Shown piece by piece: positions 1 through 8,725 of a DNA stretch of 46,827 bases; position 1 is the stretch's first letter, and each line of letters begins with the position of its first letter. Under the pieces are notes generated by a model that worked only from the letters and a program-made list of their open reading frames with translations, did no database searches and had not been told where the DNA came from. Source of the DNA: Pyrinomonadaceae bacterium (GTDB lineage: Bacteria; Acidobacteriota; Blastocatellia; Pyrinomonadales; Pyrinomonadaceae); NCBI GenBank assembly GCA_019694395.1, contig JAIBCC010000040.1, positions 1 through 46,827 of the forward strand. Reading direction: 5' to 3'. Position numbers and translations under genes: made by a program.

Positions 1-757
1 CCCAAATAATGTTTCCTTTTTCGTCAATTGCTCCGATCCGGTCTCCGTCACCGTCAAAGGCTATCGCCAAATCCGCTTTATGCTCTTTAACTGCTTTAAT
101 TGCGTCTTGCAGATTTTTTTCGACCGTCGGATCGGGATGATGATTTGGAAAATTGCTGTCAGGTTCGATAAATAATTCAGCAACTTCGACCCCCAAATCT
201 TTGTAAAGCGGTGCGCCGATAATTCCTCCGATTCCGTTTCCGGCATCAACTACAACTTTCAATTTCCTATCACCTAATTTGATATTTTCTTTGACAAATT
301 TTAGATAATTATCGGTAATATCTTTATTTGCAATAGTTCCGCTGCCTTTTGCAAACGACTGAGAAAGCACAATTTCCTTGATTTGCTGAATTTCTTCGCC
401 GTGCAGAGCATCTCTATTCAAACAAATTTTGAAACCGTTAAACTCAGCCGGATTGTGCGAGCCCGTAATCATGATTCCTGCTTCGACCTGTTCGGTAAAA
501 AGCGTGTAATACAAAAGCGGTGTCGGAATCATTCCGAAATTGACGACGTTCAATCCGGTTTGATTCAAGTTTTTTGCCATAATTTCGCAAAAAACAGGCG
601 AACTTTCCCGTGCATCATAGCCTAAACTGACGGTTTTTGCGCCGTGATTGACAAAATAAGTGCCAATTGCTTTGGCTAAAAGGCTAACGGTTTCTTCAGT
701 TAAATCTATTCCGACTAATCCCCGGATGTCGTATTCTCGAAAAATATGTAAATTCAT
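1..757 (-). CDS. manB: phosphomannomutase/phosphoglucomutase, C-terminus cut by window edge
   Basis: This gene interconverts hexose 6-phosphate and 1-phosphate, here probably mannose, to feed GDP-mannose synthesis. The reading frame is open from an ATG at 757 to the window edge, about 252 codons, so the protein is partial. The start reads MNLHIFREYDIRG, typical of the family N-terminus. The phosphoserine loop TGSHNP and the Mg-binding DGDGDR loop are both present, the latter close to the window edge. It begins directly after the TAG stop of gmd (758-760) with no gap, so it is the next cistron of the polysaccharide operon. Its position next to gmd favours mannose over glucose, but substrate cannot be told from sequence alone. 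Confidence 0.9.
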   Translation of the reverse strand, partial: MNLHIFREYDIRGLVGIDLTEETVSLLAKAIGTYFVNHGAKTVSLGYDARESSPVFCEIMAKNLNQTGLNVVNFGMIPTPLLYYTLFTEQVEAGIMITGSHNPAEFNGFKICLNRDALHGEEIQQIKEIVLSQSFAKGSGTIANKDITDNYLKFVKENIKLGDRKLKVVVDAGNGIGGIIGAPLYKDLGVEVAELFIEPDSNFPNHHPDPTVEKNLQDAIKAVKEHKADLAIAFDGDGDRIGAIDEKGNIIW

Positions 758-1810
758 CTAAAACATTTTCAAATCGTTTTCTATCATTTCGGCAATCATC
801 TGCCGTAAAGTGTATTTTGGCTGCCAGCCCAGTTTTTCTTTGGCTTTGGTCGGATCACCGATCAGCAAATCAACTTCGGTTGGGCGAAAATAATACGGAT
901 TTATTTTGATGATTTCCTGACCAACTGCGACTTTCCAATTAGGATTATCGCATTTTTCCACGATTCCTTTCTCATTTACGCCTTCGCCTTCAAATCGAAT
1001 GGTGACTCCCAATTCTTCGCAAGCCATCTGGATAAACTCACGAATTGAAGTGGTTTTTCCCGTTGCAATGACAAAATCTTCCGGTGTATCTTGTTGTAAA
1101 ATAAGGTGCATCGCCTCAACAAAATCCTTCGCGTGCCCCCAATCGCGTTTGGCATCCAGATTACCGAGCGAAATATGACTTTCAATTCCGTGAACAACTT
1201 TTGCCAAGCCAATCGTAATTTTCCGCGTCACAAAATTTTCGCCGCGCACCGGACTTTCGTGATTGAACAAAATTCCATTGCAGGCAAACATTCCGTAGGC
1301 TTCGCGGTAATTGACCGTGATCCAATAGGCGTAAAGTTTAGCGACTCCATACGGCGAACGTGGATAAAACGGCGTTTTTTCGCTTTGTGGAATTTCCTGC
1401 ACCAAGCCATAAAGTTCGGAGGTTGAGGCTTGATAAATGCGCGTTTTCTTTTCCAAACCTAAAATCCGAACTGCTTCTAAAAGCCTTAAAGTTCCGATTG
1501 CATCAGCATTTGCCGTGTATTCAGGCGTTTCAAAACTAACATGGACGTGACTCTGTGCTGCCAGATTATAAATTTCGTCCGGCTGGGTTTGCTGAATGAT
1601 TCGAATAATATTGCTGCTGTCGGTCATATCGCCGTAATGCAGAATAAAATTCGGGTTTTTCCTCTCAATAAGATGGTCAATCCGGTCGGTATTTATCAAC
1701 GATGTTCGTCGTTTGATGCCGTGAACAACATATCCTTTTTCCAATAGTAAATCCGACAGATACGCTCCATCCTGACCTGTTACTCCGGTAATGAGTGCGA
1801 CTTTTTCCAT
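758..1810 (-). CDS. gmd: GDP-mannose 4,6-dehydratase
   Basis: The enzyme converts GDP-mannose to GDP-4-keto-6-deoxymannose, precursor of rhamnose, fucose or perosamine-type sugars. The 350-residue length is normal for Gmd. The N-terminus shows the NAD(P)-binding motif TGVTGQDGAYL. The catalytic region shows STSELYG and, further on, SPYGVAK with the Tyr-x-x-x-Lys pair. No downstream GMER, RMD or perosamine synthase is visible in the window, so the final sugar is unknown. Its start lies 31 nt inside the end of the upstream GT9-like gene, and its stop abuts the phosphomannomutase ATG, indicating translational coupling. Confidence 0.96.
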   Translation of the reverse strand: MEKVALITGVTGQDGAYLSDLLLEKGYVVHGIKRRTSLINTDRIDHLIERKNPNFILHYGDMTDSSNIIRIIQQTQPDEIYNLAAQSHVHVSFETPEYTANADAIGTLRLLEAVRILGLEKKTRIYQASTSELYGLVQEIPQSEKTPFYPRSPYGVAKLYAYWITVNYREAYGMFACNGILFNHESPVRGENFVTRKITIGLAKVVHGIESHISLGNLDAKRDWGHAKDFVEAMHLILQQDTPEDFVIATGKTTSIREFIQMACEELGVTIRFEGEGVNEKGIVEKCDNPNWKVAVGQEIIKINPYYFRPTEVDLLIGDPTKAKEKLGWQPKYTLRQMIAEMIENDLKMF

Positions 1811-2961
1811 AAAATAAACTTTAAAAACTTTCTCAATTGAAAAAAGAAACCTTCTTTTGATGCTCGGATATTACAATAATAATAACTGTAAATTATTAAT
1901 AATACATACTTAGATGAAATCCTATTGCCTGCTTCTCTATTATTTCTTACATAATTTTGGATAAATATTGAAACTTCGCTAAAACTTCGTTGTTCTGCAC
2001 GAATCGTTTTAGAAATATCACTTAATTGATTATAGTTTGGTTTATAAGTTTGATGAAAATTCGGTTTTGTTTTTTCAAACCCTAAGTAAAGTATTGACTC
2101 TACAGAATCAATTACTTTTCTTTCATCAAAATTAGTCAGTTCCAAAACTTGGCTGTAATCTAAGTTGTTCAACTCAAAATCAAAATGAACCCCAGCATAA
2201 ATCAATGACTCTTCATTCAAGAGCTGAACCATCGGCAATTTTTTTGCCCAATCAGACGTAGAAAGCCAGGTAATTCCACTACTACAACCAATTAAAAGAG
2301 AGCAGTATTTAGTCAGTTCCGCATTTTCCCGAAAGCTAAGTCTGTTTGCGTCAATTATTTGCAACGAGTCTAAGTCAAGTCTTTGATTCGTTGATAAAAT
2401 AAAGCATATATCTTTATTCTTTTCGACAATGGCTTTAGAAATTCGTAAAGCAAACTCAACATTCACATTAGACTGTCCACTTCCGGGCGCACATTCAAAA
2501 AGAATGACATTTTTGAACTTAGCTAGATTATTTTGTTTAGCAAATTCTTTAACATTGTCAATTTCTTTTTGAGTTAATCTAATAATTGGCTCAACCGAAA
2601 CGGTGATTGGTTTTTCATAGGCATTTAGAATAGTTTGTCGAATTGTTCCGTCAAATTTAATCCAATTTCGGGGCGGAATTTGACTAAAAATAATCTCGTC
2701 AAACTCACCTTTGGCTTTACGTTCCAAGGCTTCTTTTTCAAATTTTTCCCATCCTTCCTTGGAGTAATCGCCAAATGAATTTGGAATTTCCCAAACCTCA
2801 TCAACAAAAGGATTTAAGTCTAAAATGGTTTTATAATTTTTGTTAATTGCCCAGGTTAGATGACTTTCGGGAAAATCATTTTTAATTTGCTTTGCTATTG
2901 TCGTGGCATATAAACAATCGCCAAAACGTCCTAATTGCCCGATTAAAAACTTTTTACCCAT
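1780..2961 (-). CDS. GT9-like (heptosyltransferase-family) glycosyltransferase
   Basis: This is a probable glycosyltransferase of the ADP-heptose:LPS heptosyltransferase fold. The N-terminus MGKKFLIGQLGRFGDCLYAT matches the family's opening strand and G-x-x-GD loop. The middle has a C-terminal Rossmann half with ILFECAPGSGQSN and IGCSSGITWLS, which resemble the nucleotide-sugar binding loops of GT9. The last 50 or so residues are basic and hydrophobic, do not look like GT9, and overlap gmd by 31 nt. That suggests a late extension or a changed stop. It sits among sugar nucleotide genes and probably adds one residue of the repeat unit or core; donor and acceptor are unknown. Confidence 0.75.
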   Translation of the reverse strand: MGKKFLIGQLGRFGDCLYATTIAKQIKNDFPESHLTWAINKNYKTILDLNPFVDEVWEIPNSFGDYSKEGWEKFEKEALERKAKGEFDEIIFSQIPPRNWIKFDGTIRQTILNAYEKPITVSVEPIIRLTQKEIDNVKEFAKQNNLAKFKNVILFECAPGSGQSNVNVEFALRISKAIVEKNKDICFILSTNQRLDLDSLQIIDANRLSFRENAELTKYCSLLIGCSSGITWLSTSDWAKKLPMVQLLNEESLIYAGVHFDFELNNLDYSQVLELTNFDERKVIDSVESILYLGFEKTKPNFHQTYKPNYNQLSDISKTIRAEQRSFSEVSIFIQNYVRNNREAGNRISSKYVLLIIYSYYYCNIRASKEGFFFQLRKFLKFILWKKSHSLPE

Positions 2962-3011
2962 TACCTTTTTTGATCAACAAAACAAAGAGTTTGTCTATTT
3001 CGTCAATACAA

Positions 3012-3398
3012 TTAATTTCGCTCTAAATTCAAAATTGCCAGTTCTTTTATAACACCGTCTTTTTCCTCAGCTGGAACTGTTTCAAACTCATAAATCTTTT
3101 CCTGAACGTGCCATAATTTGCAGTTCGTATCTGCCAAAAAACCGAAGACCTGTCCGATACTTCCGGTTAAGTCCTGAGTTTCGTTTCCCTCTTTCTTATA
3201 AACCTTATTAGCTGAAAAAGTCAGTTTTTCGAGCGGGATTTTGCCGCTGACAGCATCTTTTACCAAATCATCAATCTCGTTTTGCAGTTGTTTTTCCTGC
3301 TTTTTCAGACTTTTTAATCGTTCTTCATCTTCGGTATGAAATTGTTTCAATTTAACGATAGTTAATTTATCGCTTAGGTTTCCAAGTGTTTCTGCCAT
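3012..3398 (-). CDS. small coiled-coil protein of polysaccharide locus (DUF4254-like?)
   Basis: This 128-residue protein is not firmly recognised. It starts MAETLGNLSDKLTIVKLK, followed by a charged heptad-like helix (about residues 20-55) that should form a coiled coil. The C-terminal half carries LADTNCKLWHVQEKIYEFE and ends LAILNLERN. The 'DKL-I--LK--H' opening and 'LAD-NC-LW' element recall short proteins found in LPS gene clusters and the DUF4254 family. That is recalled similarity, not a search result. It lies between the FkbM methyltransferase and the GT9-like gene on the same strand, so it probably belongs to the same operon. Confidence 0.6.
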   Translation of the reverse strand: MAETLGNLSDKLTIVKLKQFHTEDEERLKSLKKQEKQLQNEIDDLVKDAVSGKIPLEKLTFSANKVYKKEGNETQDLTGSIGQVFGFLADTNCKLWHVQEKIYEFETVPAEEKDGVIKELAILNLERN

Positions 3399-3573
3399 TC
3401 TAAAAGTTATCCCAATATCATTTTTGCCAAATCTTCGATTGAAATTTTAGGTTATCAGTCGATTGATTTTATCAAAGCAAGGTTCAGATTGAATTTTCGG
3501 TTTATGGCTATATAATGTTAAAGTATTCAAGCTAAGAAGAACACAAAAATTACCTAATTTGTTTTGTTTTACT

Positions 3574-4299
3574 TTAGTTTTTTTTGTTGGCTGAATAAAA
3601 CCATTCTTTATTAACAAAAATAGTATTGATATAAGTGTCAGCATAAACTTCATAACCTTTCGTTAACATAAATTCTGAAATTGTTGTATCTTTTGGTCTA
3701 ACATGAGTTTCGCTATAAACACATGTCTCAACACAAATTACCGGTATTGCGTATTTTTCAAAATCTAATGTTTTTAATACTGGCAAATCTAATCCTTCAA
3801 TATCAATTGAGATTAAATCAGGAAAAGTTGAAAAATTATTTTTAATAACTGAGTTAATGTTAAAAAGCGGAACTTTAGCCACTTCAATGATTTTATTAGT
3901 CCCTGTGGTTTCTCTATTTTTTGCTTCCTCTTTATCAAAAGTGCTAATTCCATCCAAATTAAAAATATAGAAATCTGCATCTTTGTCATTTTCAAGAGAA
4001 ATTCCTACATTCAGAATTACATCTTGTGGTCTGATCTCTTTTATTTTTGGAATAAGAGCTTTATTTGCCTCAACACACACACCTCTTGAACCATCTCTGT
4101 AAAATAAATAAGTATTGTTGCAAGAGTTGGGGCTGTTTGTGCCAATATCTAAATAAGATATGTAGTGCAACCCTTTTTCTTTAAATAAAAACCTTAAAAT
4201 AGCGTCTTCTCCTGCTTGTGAAAAAGAATAAGGAACAGGAGGTGGCAAAATAACTGAATACACAATTTCCCTAATTTTCTCTTTTAATTTCCTTATCAT
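3574..4299 (-). CDS. FkbM-family methyltransferase
   Basis: This is a probable SAM-dependent O-methyltransferase acting on a sugar. The 241 residues show the family pattern: SQAGEDAILRFLF near the N-terminus, then YLDIGTNSPNSCNNTYLFY (SAM-binding motif I region), GVCVEANK, and the signature DLISIDIEGLDLPVLKTLDF. The start is an ATG 8 nt after the stop of the upstream C-methyltransferase. It probably caps or decorates the exported glycan. Position and acceptor of methylation cannot be read from the sequence. Confidence 0.88.
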   Translation of the reverse strand: MIRKLKEKIREIVYSVILPPPVPYSFSQAGEDAILRFLFKEKGLHYISYLDIGTNSPNSCNNTYLFYRDGSRGVCVEANKALIPKIKEIRPQDVILNVGISLENDKDADFYIFNLDGISTFDKEEAKNRETTGTNKIIEVAKVPLFNINSVIKNNFSTFPDLISIDIEGLDLPVLKTLDFEKYAIPVICVETCVYSETHVRPKDTTISEFMLTKGYEVYADTYINTIFVNKEWFYSANKKN

Positions 4300-4307
4300 A
4301 AGTTAAC

Positions 4308-5537
4308 TCAAACAATTTCGATATTAGGCAATGGAAAAATAAATTTACCACCGTTTGCCAAAAAATCTTTTTCACGCTCTAAAATATTATTTTTGAAATG
4401 CCACGGCAGAACAAAAAAATAGTCGGGATTCATCGCTTTGGCTTCGGCTTCGGAAATAATCGGAATTAAAGTGCCAGGTGTGAAACTGCCGAATTTATCT
4501 TCATTAACTTCGGCAATATGTGAAATCAAACGCGGTGTAATTCCACAATATTGCAACAAAACATTGCCTTTGGTGCTAGCTCCGTAACCAATAATTTTCT
4601 TGCCGTCGGCAACTAAGGATTCGAGTAAATCCAACAAATTTTCCCGATGCTTGACGGCTCTTTCCTGAAAATCCAGATATGGTTGTGCCGTGTTTAATCC
4701 AATCTTTTCCTCTTGTTTCAAAAGCCAATTAACTACTGCCTGATTTGATTTATAGGAGGCGTTAGTTTTACAAGCCGTCACGGCAAAACTGCCGCCGTTA
4801 ATGTCGTTCATTTGGACATCAATAATCCGCAAACCGCATTTTTCCAACAAATCATTGACAACTTTTAACGAATAAAATTCAAGATGCTCGTGACAAATCG
4901 TGTCATATGAATTAGTCCGTAACATACTCGGCATATAGCTTTGCTCAAAATGCCAGATGCCTTCATCATCTAAACATTTTTCAATGTCAGAAACAAAATC
5001 CGTCGGACTCGGTAAATCGTAAAACATTGAAATTGATGTGATTAGCTTGGCTTTTTCATTTGGGAAGTTTTCCTGAAAAGCCCTTGCCGAAAAGAAATCA
5101 GGAATTAAAGTAATGTCAATGGTGTAAAACTCTCTGAATTTTTCGCCTGTCGGATCAATTCCGACCTTGCGATGTGTGCCCGTGTAAGCCTTAAGCGAGG
5201 TTGCGTCATTACTGCCAATATCAATTACCAAATCATTTTCCGAAAGGCTGACGAGTTTTTCTAAAGTCTGAATTTTGCTCGTTAAATGTCTGACCATCGA
5301 AGCATTTAATCCCGAACGATAGCCGTAATTATCGCCATACATTTCGCTTAAATCATAGCTTTGCAACATTTGGAGCAAGCCGCAATTTTCACACCAAATT
5401 ACATCCACATCACCTTTGGTAATCTTTTCTTTTTCTGATTTTGGAAAAACTCCGGTCAAATATTGTTCGCCAAGCGAAACTACTTTCTTCAAATTTTCAC
5501 TTTGGCAGATCCGGCATTTTTTTATTTTTATGTGCAT
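4308..5537 (-). CDS. NDP-sugar C-methyltransferase (zinc-ribbon + SAM + C-terminal domain)
   Basis: This is a three-domain sugar C-methyltransferase of the TylCIII/NovU type. The N-terminus has paired cysteines (KKCRICQSENL and WCENCGLLQM) forming the zinc-binding domain. The SAM domain follows, with LVIDIGSNDATSLKAY. The C-terminal domain contains IIGYGASTKGNVLLQY, typical of these enzymes. A GTG at 5558 would add seven residues, but the ATG at 5537 overlaps the wzt stop by one base (TAATG), so I take 5537 (409 residues). Together with rfbF and rfbG it suggests a C-methyl branched 6-deoxysugar made from a CDP-4-keto sugar. That route is inferred. Confidence 0.88.
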   Translation of the reverse strand: MHIKIKKCRICQSENLKKVVSLGEQYLTGVFPKSEKEKITKGDVDVIWCENCGLLQMLQSYDLSEMYGDNYGYRSGLNASMVRHLTSKIQTLEKLVSLSENDLVIDIGSNDATSLKAYTGTHRKVGIDPTGEKFREFYTIDITLIPDFFSARAFQENFPNEKAKLITSISMFYDLPSPTDFVSDIEKCLDDEGIWHFEQSYMPSMLRTNSYDTICHEHLEFYSLKVVNDLLEKCGLRIIDVQMNDINGGSFAVTACKTNASYKSNQAVVNWLLKQEEKIGLNTAQPYLDFQERAVKHRENLLDLLESLVADGKKIIGYGASTKGNVLLQYCGITPRLISHIAEVNEDKFGSFTPGTLIPIISEAEAKAMNPDYFFVLPWHFKNNILEREKDFLANGGKFIFPLPNIEIV

Positions 5538-6763
5538 TAATTTCTTATCAATTCCCACTTATCCTGCAAAATAATACAGCCGTAATCGTAGCCTTCGGCA
5601 AATGAAAAATCTGTTCCATCATCAAAAACTTTAATCGGACAAACATCATCCAACCAATCATAAGTAATCGTTCCGGTTCTGGTGTTGAGAGCAACCAAAA
5701 ATGAATAATCCATTGGTGCAATTAAACCACCCTCAATAATGAAATCAACTGTGACCTCATTTGCGCCTTCGCGGTAAAAAGGTTCAAAAGATTTATTGAC
5801 TGTAAAAACCCGCTTCTTATCTTGTCTCAACAAACAAACTGCCATGTTTTGGATTTGCTGAAAATTATTTACTCCGATCACCAAACGCAATCGAATCTCT
5901 TCTTTGTGACCGATATTGATTTGCGGATTTCCGTCTTTATCACAAGTATAGACTTGTTTTATAAAAATATCCGATTCGGAATGATCTTTGGTGTAGGAAT
6001 GCGTTTTTTCATTATTGTAATATTTTTCAACAATCTCAGCAGGTTTTCCTTCGACTAAAACCTTGCCTTTCTCAAGTAAAATACAATGTTTGCAAAGCTG
6101 AAGAATCGTTCCCATATTGTGGCTGACGAATAAAACCGTGCGTCCGCCTTTGCTGACCTCATCCATTTTACCTAAACATTTTTTCTGAAATTCGGTATCT
6201 CCAACCGCTAAAACCTCATCAACTACCAATATTTCAGGCTCTAAATGTGCCGCCACTGCAAATGCCAACCTCACATACATCCCGCTTGAATAATGCTTGA
6301 CCGGTGTATCTATAAATTTCTCTACCTCAGCAAAATCTACTATCTCATCAAATTTGCGAGCTATTTCTCCACGCCGCATTCCCAAAATTGCGCCGTTTAG
6401 AAAAATATTTTCGCGCCCCGTAAGTTCGGGGTGAAATCCTGTTCCAACCTCCAATAAACTGGCGATTCGCCCATATAGTTCTACTTTGCCTTTTGTTGGC
6501 TCTGTGATTCGGCTGAGAACTTTCAACAGCGTTGATTTGCCTGCCCCGTTTCGTCCGATAATTCCAACTACTTCTCCCGGCTCAATCTCGAAATCAATAT
6601 CTTTTAATGCCCAAAACTTGTTTGCTTCCTCAGTCTTTCCAAAATTTTTGAATGGAGATTTAAGAGATTGGATAATTGACTCGCGAAAAGTAGAATACGG
6701 CTGGCGAACTTCGCCAATCGTATATTGTTTGCCTAGATTTTTAACTTTGATAATTGGTTTCAT
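5537..6763 (-). CDS. wzt: polysaccharide ABC exporter ATPase with glycan-binding C-domain
   Basis: This is the ATPase of a Wzm/Wzt O-antigen exporter at the inner membrane. Walker A is GRNGAGKST (residues 70-78), the signature is YSSGMYVRL (about 158-166), Walker B is ILVVDEVLAVGD (from 178) and the switch histidine is in SHNM. At 408 residues it is longer than simple KpsT-type ATPases. Residues from about 255 form a beta-rich extension that matches the place of Wzt C-terminal domains, which bind the modified non-reducing chain end. This fits with the methyltransferases in the operon, which may place the cap it recognises. The permease gene is 2 nt upstream. Confidence 0.94.
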   Translation of the reverse strand: MKPIIKVKNLGKQYTIGEVRQPYSTFRESIIQSLKSPFKNFGKTEEANKFWALKDIDFEIEPGEVVGIIGRNGAGKSTLLKVLSRITEPTKGKVELYGRIASLLEVGTGFHPELTGRENIFLNGAILGMRRGEIARKFDEIVDFAEVEKFIDTPVKHYSSGMYVRLAFAVAAHLEPEILVVDEVLAVGDTEFQKKCLGKMDEVSKGGRTVLFVSHNMGTILQLCKHCILLEKGKVLVEGKPAEIVEKYYNNEKTHSYTKDHSESDIFIKQVYTCDKDGNPQINIGHKEEIRLRLVIGVNNFQQIQNMAVCLLRQDKKRVFTVNKSFEPFYREGANEVTVDFIIEGGLIAPMDYSFLVALNTRTGTITYDWLDDVCPIKVFDDGTDFSFAEGYDYGCIILQDKWELIRN

Positions 6764-6765
6764 TA

Positions 6766-7671
6766 CTAAACTATATCGGCAAATTGCTTCTCCATTCGCT
6801 TAAAATTATAGGCAGCGTAAATTAAAATCCCGACTGTCACAACTGCTGAAGTTCCCAATGAAAACCAATCAATCGGCTTTCCGAAAAAGGCTGCCCGATA
6901 CGCTTCAATTTGCCCTGCCATTGGATTTAAGTCTAGTAACCATCTCCATTTTTCACCCAATAAACTTGATGGGTAGATGATAGGAGTGACAAACATTCCA
7001 ATTTGAATCATAAATGGCAAAGCGTGGCGAATATCACGATATTTGACATTTAACGCCGACATCCACATTCCGACTCCGATGGCTAAAGCTGTGGTTAAAA
7101 GCACTAAAGCCGGTAGTAACAAAAGATTCAAAGTCAAACTGATCCCATAGTAGAACATCAATAAAATCAATAAGACAAAAGCAATGGCAAAATCAACTAG
7201 ACCTGATCCGACCGAAGCCATTGGAATAATCATTCGCGGAAAATAAACTTTAGTAATCAGATTTGAATTTCCCACCAAACTGTTGCCGCTGTTGTTGACT
7301 GCATTGGCAAAAAAGGTCCAGGGAAGCAATCCGGCGTAGGCAAAAATCGGATATGGAATGTTATCAGAAGGCATTCCGGCTAATTTCCCAAAAAACAGAG
7401 TGAAAATCAGCATAGTAAAAAGAGGCTGAATAATTGCCCATAAAGCTCCAAGAAGGGTTTGTTTATAACGAACTTTGATGTCGCGTTCAGTTAAAATATA
7501 AAGTAAATCACGATAATGCCAAAGGTCACCCAAATTCAGTGCAACCCAACTATTACTTGGTTTAATAACTACCAAAGGTTTTGAGGGTAACTGATATATT
7601 GAGTCAGGAGTCTTTGGCACCTTTTCAGATACATTTATTTTGAGTTCGGAACCTTCTTCAAGAACAGACAT
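6766..7671 (-). CDS. wzm: polysaccharide ABC exporter permease
   Basis: This 301-residue ABC-2 type permease pairs with the adjacent ATPase to export lipid-linked O-polysaccharide. A cytosolic N-terminal segment of about 70 residues precedes the motif LLYILTERDIKVRYKQTLLG, typical of Wzm/KpsM. About six membrane helices follow, including ALWAIIQPLFTMLIFTLFF and the LLPWTFFANAVNNSGNSLV region. It is directly upstream of wzt with 2 nt between them. The 76-nt space before it, after galE, has no recognisable terminator. Confidence 0.94.
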   Translation of the reverse strand: MSVLEEGSELKINVSEKVPKTPDSIYQLPSKPLVVIKPSNSWVALNLGDLWHYRDLLYILTERDIKVRYKQTLLGALWAIIQPLFTMLIFTLFFGKLAGMPSDNIPYPIFAYAGLLPWTFFANAVNNSGNSLVGNSNLITKVYFPRMIIPMASVGSGLVDFAIAFVLLILLMFYYGISLTLNLLLLPALVLLTTALAIGVGMWMSALNVKYRDIRHALPFMIQIGMFVTPIIYPSSLLGEKWRWLLDLNPMAGQIEAYRAAFFGKPIDWFSLGTSAVVTVGILIYAAYNFKRMEKQFADIV

Positions 7672-7747
7672 AGAATTATCAGAAATAAGTTTTTAGTGTA
7701 TATATGTGTTTCGGTTAAGTCAAAGACTAAAAAATACGTAATATTGG

Positions 7748-8722
7748 CTAACTTAAATATCCGTTCGGATGATTTTGAATCCATTTCCAGGCAGAGTCCA
7801 GAATTTCTTCTAAATTATGCTGCGGCTGCCAACCTAATTCATTTTTTATTTTTTCTGAGCTGGCAGTTAAAATTAACGGGTCACCAGGTCGGCGTTCGAT
7901 AAATTGAACCGGGATTGGTTTGCCGGTTACCATTCGCGCAGTTTCAACGACTTCATTAACACTATTTCCAACTCCTGTCCCAAGATTATAAATGCCACAT
8001 CCAGTTTCTAAAACTTTAAGCACTAGAATATGCGCTTTGGCTAAATCCAGAACGTGGATGTAATCACGGATACAAGTTCCATCCGGAGTCGGGTAATCAT
8101 TACCGTGAAGTTTCAATACCTTATTTTTACCCCGCGCCGTGTTCAAAATATCAGGAATTAAATGTGTTTCCGGTTCGTGCCATTCGCCATTTATTTCGCT
8201 GGCACCGCCAACATTGAAATAACGCAAAGCCACAAATCGCAAATCATATTTTTGCTGAAATTCCTGTAATGCTTTTTCTACTCCTAATTTTGATTCGCCG
8301 TAAGGATTGATGGGCAAAGTTTCATCTTCTTCGGTCAATGGCAGTTTCTTTGGTTCACCGTAAACCGCTGCCGTAGATGAGAAAACTATTTTTTTGACAT
8401 TTGATTCGATCATCGCTTCAAGCAGGGAAACGCTGGCTAAATAATTGTTCTGACGATATTTTTCGGGTTTTTCCATTGATTCGCCAACCGAGGCGAAGGC
8501 AGCCAGATGCATCACTGCATCAATCGAATCATTTTGTAAGATTTGTTTAATAACTTCTTTATTTGCAATGTCATCGTGGACAAATTTGGCGTTTGGATGA
8601 ACAGCTTCCCGGTGTCCCATCGAAAGATTGTCGCACACTACGACCTTGTGATTTTGGCGGATTAATTCTTCGGTCAGGATACTCCCGATGTAGCCTGCTC
8701 CGCCAGTTACTAAAATGTTCAT
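7748..8722 (-). CDS. galE: UDP-glucose 4-epimerase
   Basis: The enzyme interconverts UDP-glucose and UDP-galactose, providing galactose for the glycan. The 324-residue extended SDR has GGAGYIGS at the N-terminus, the catalytic segment VFSSTAAVYG and the NPYGESK tyrosine motif. It ends with the family's GWQP-type C-terminus. It starts 3 nt after rfbG and continues the minus-strand operon. UDP-GlcNAc epimerase activity is possible, since discrimination depends on residues I cannot judge by eye. Confidence 0.94.
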   Translation of the reverse strand: MNILVTGGAGYIGSILTEELIRQNHKVVVCDNLSMGHREAVHPNAKFVHDDIANKEVIKQILQNDSIDAVMHLAAFASVGESMEKPEKYRQNNYLASVSLLEAMIESNVKKIVFSSTAAVYGEPKKLPLTEEDETLPINPYGESKLGVEKALQEFQQKYDLRFVALRYFNVGGASEINGEWHEPETHLIPDILNTARGKNKVLKLHGNDYPTPDGTCIRDYIHVLDLAKAHILVLKVLETGCGIYNLGTGVGNSVNEVVETARMVTGKPIPVQFIERRPGDPLILTASSEKIKNELGWQPQHNLEEILDSAWKWIQNHPNGYLS

Positions 8723-8725
8723 AAA

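Noticed and set aside
3405..3452. Minus-strand segment PKISIEDLAKMILG-stop, resembling a glycosyltransferase C-terminus.
   Set aside because: A stop precedes it by two codons and no N-terminal part is present in the 175-nt gap. Too short to separate from chance.
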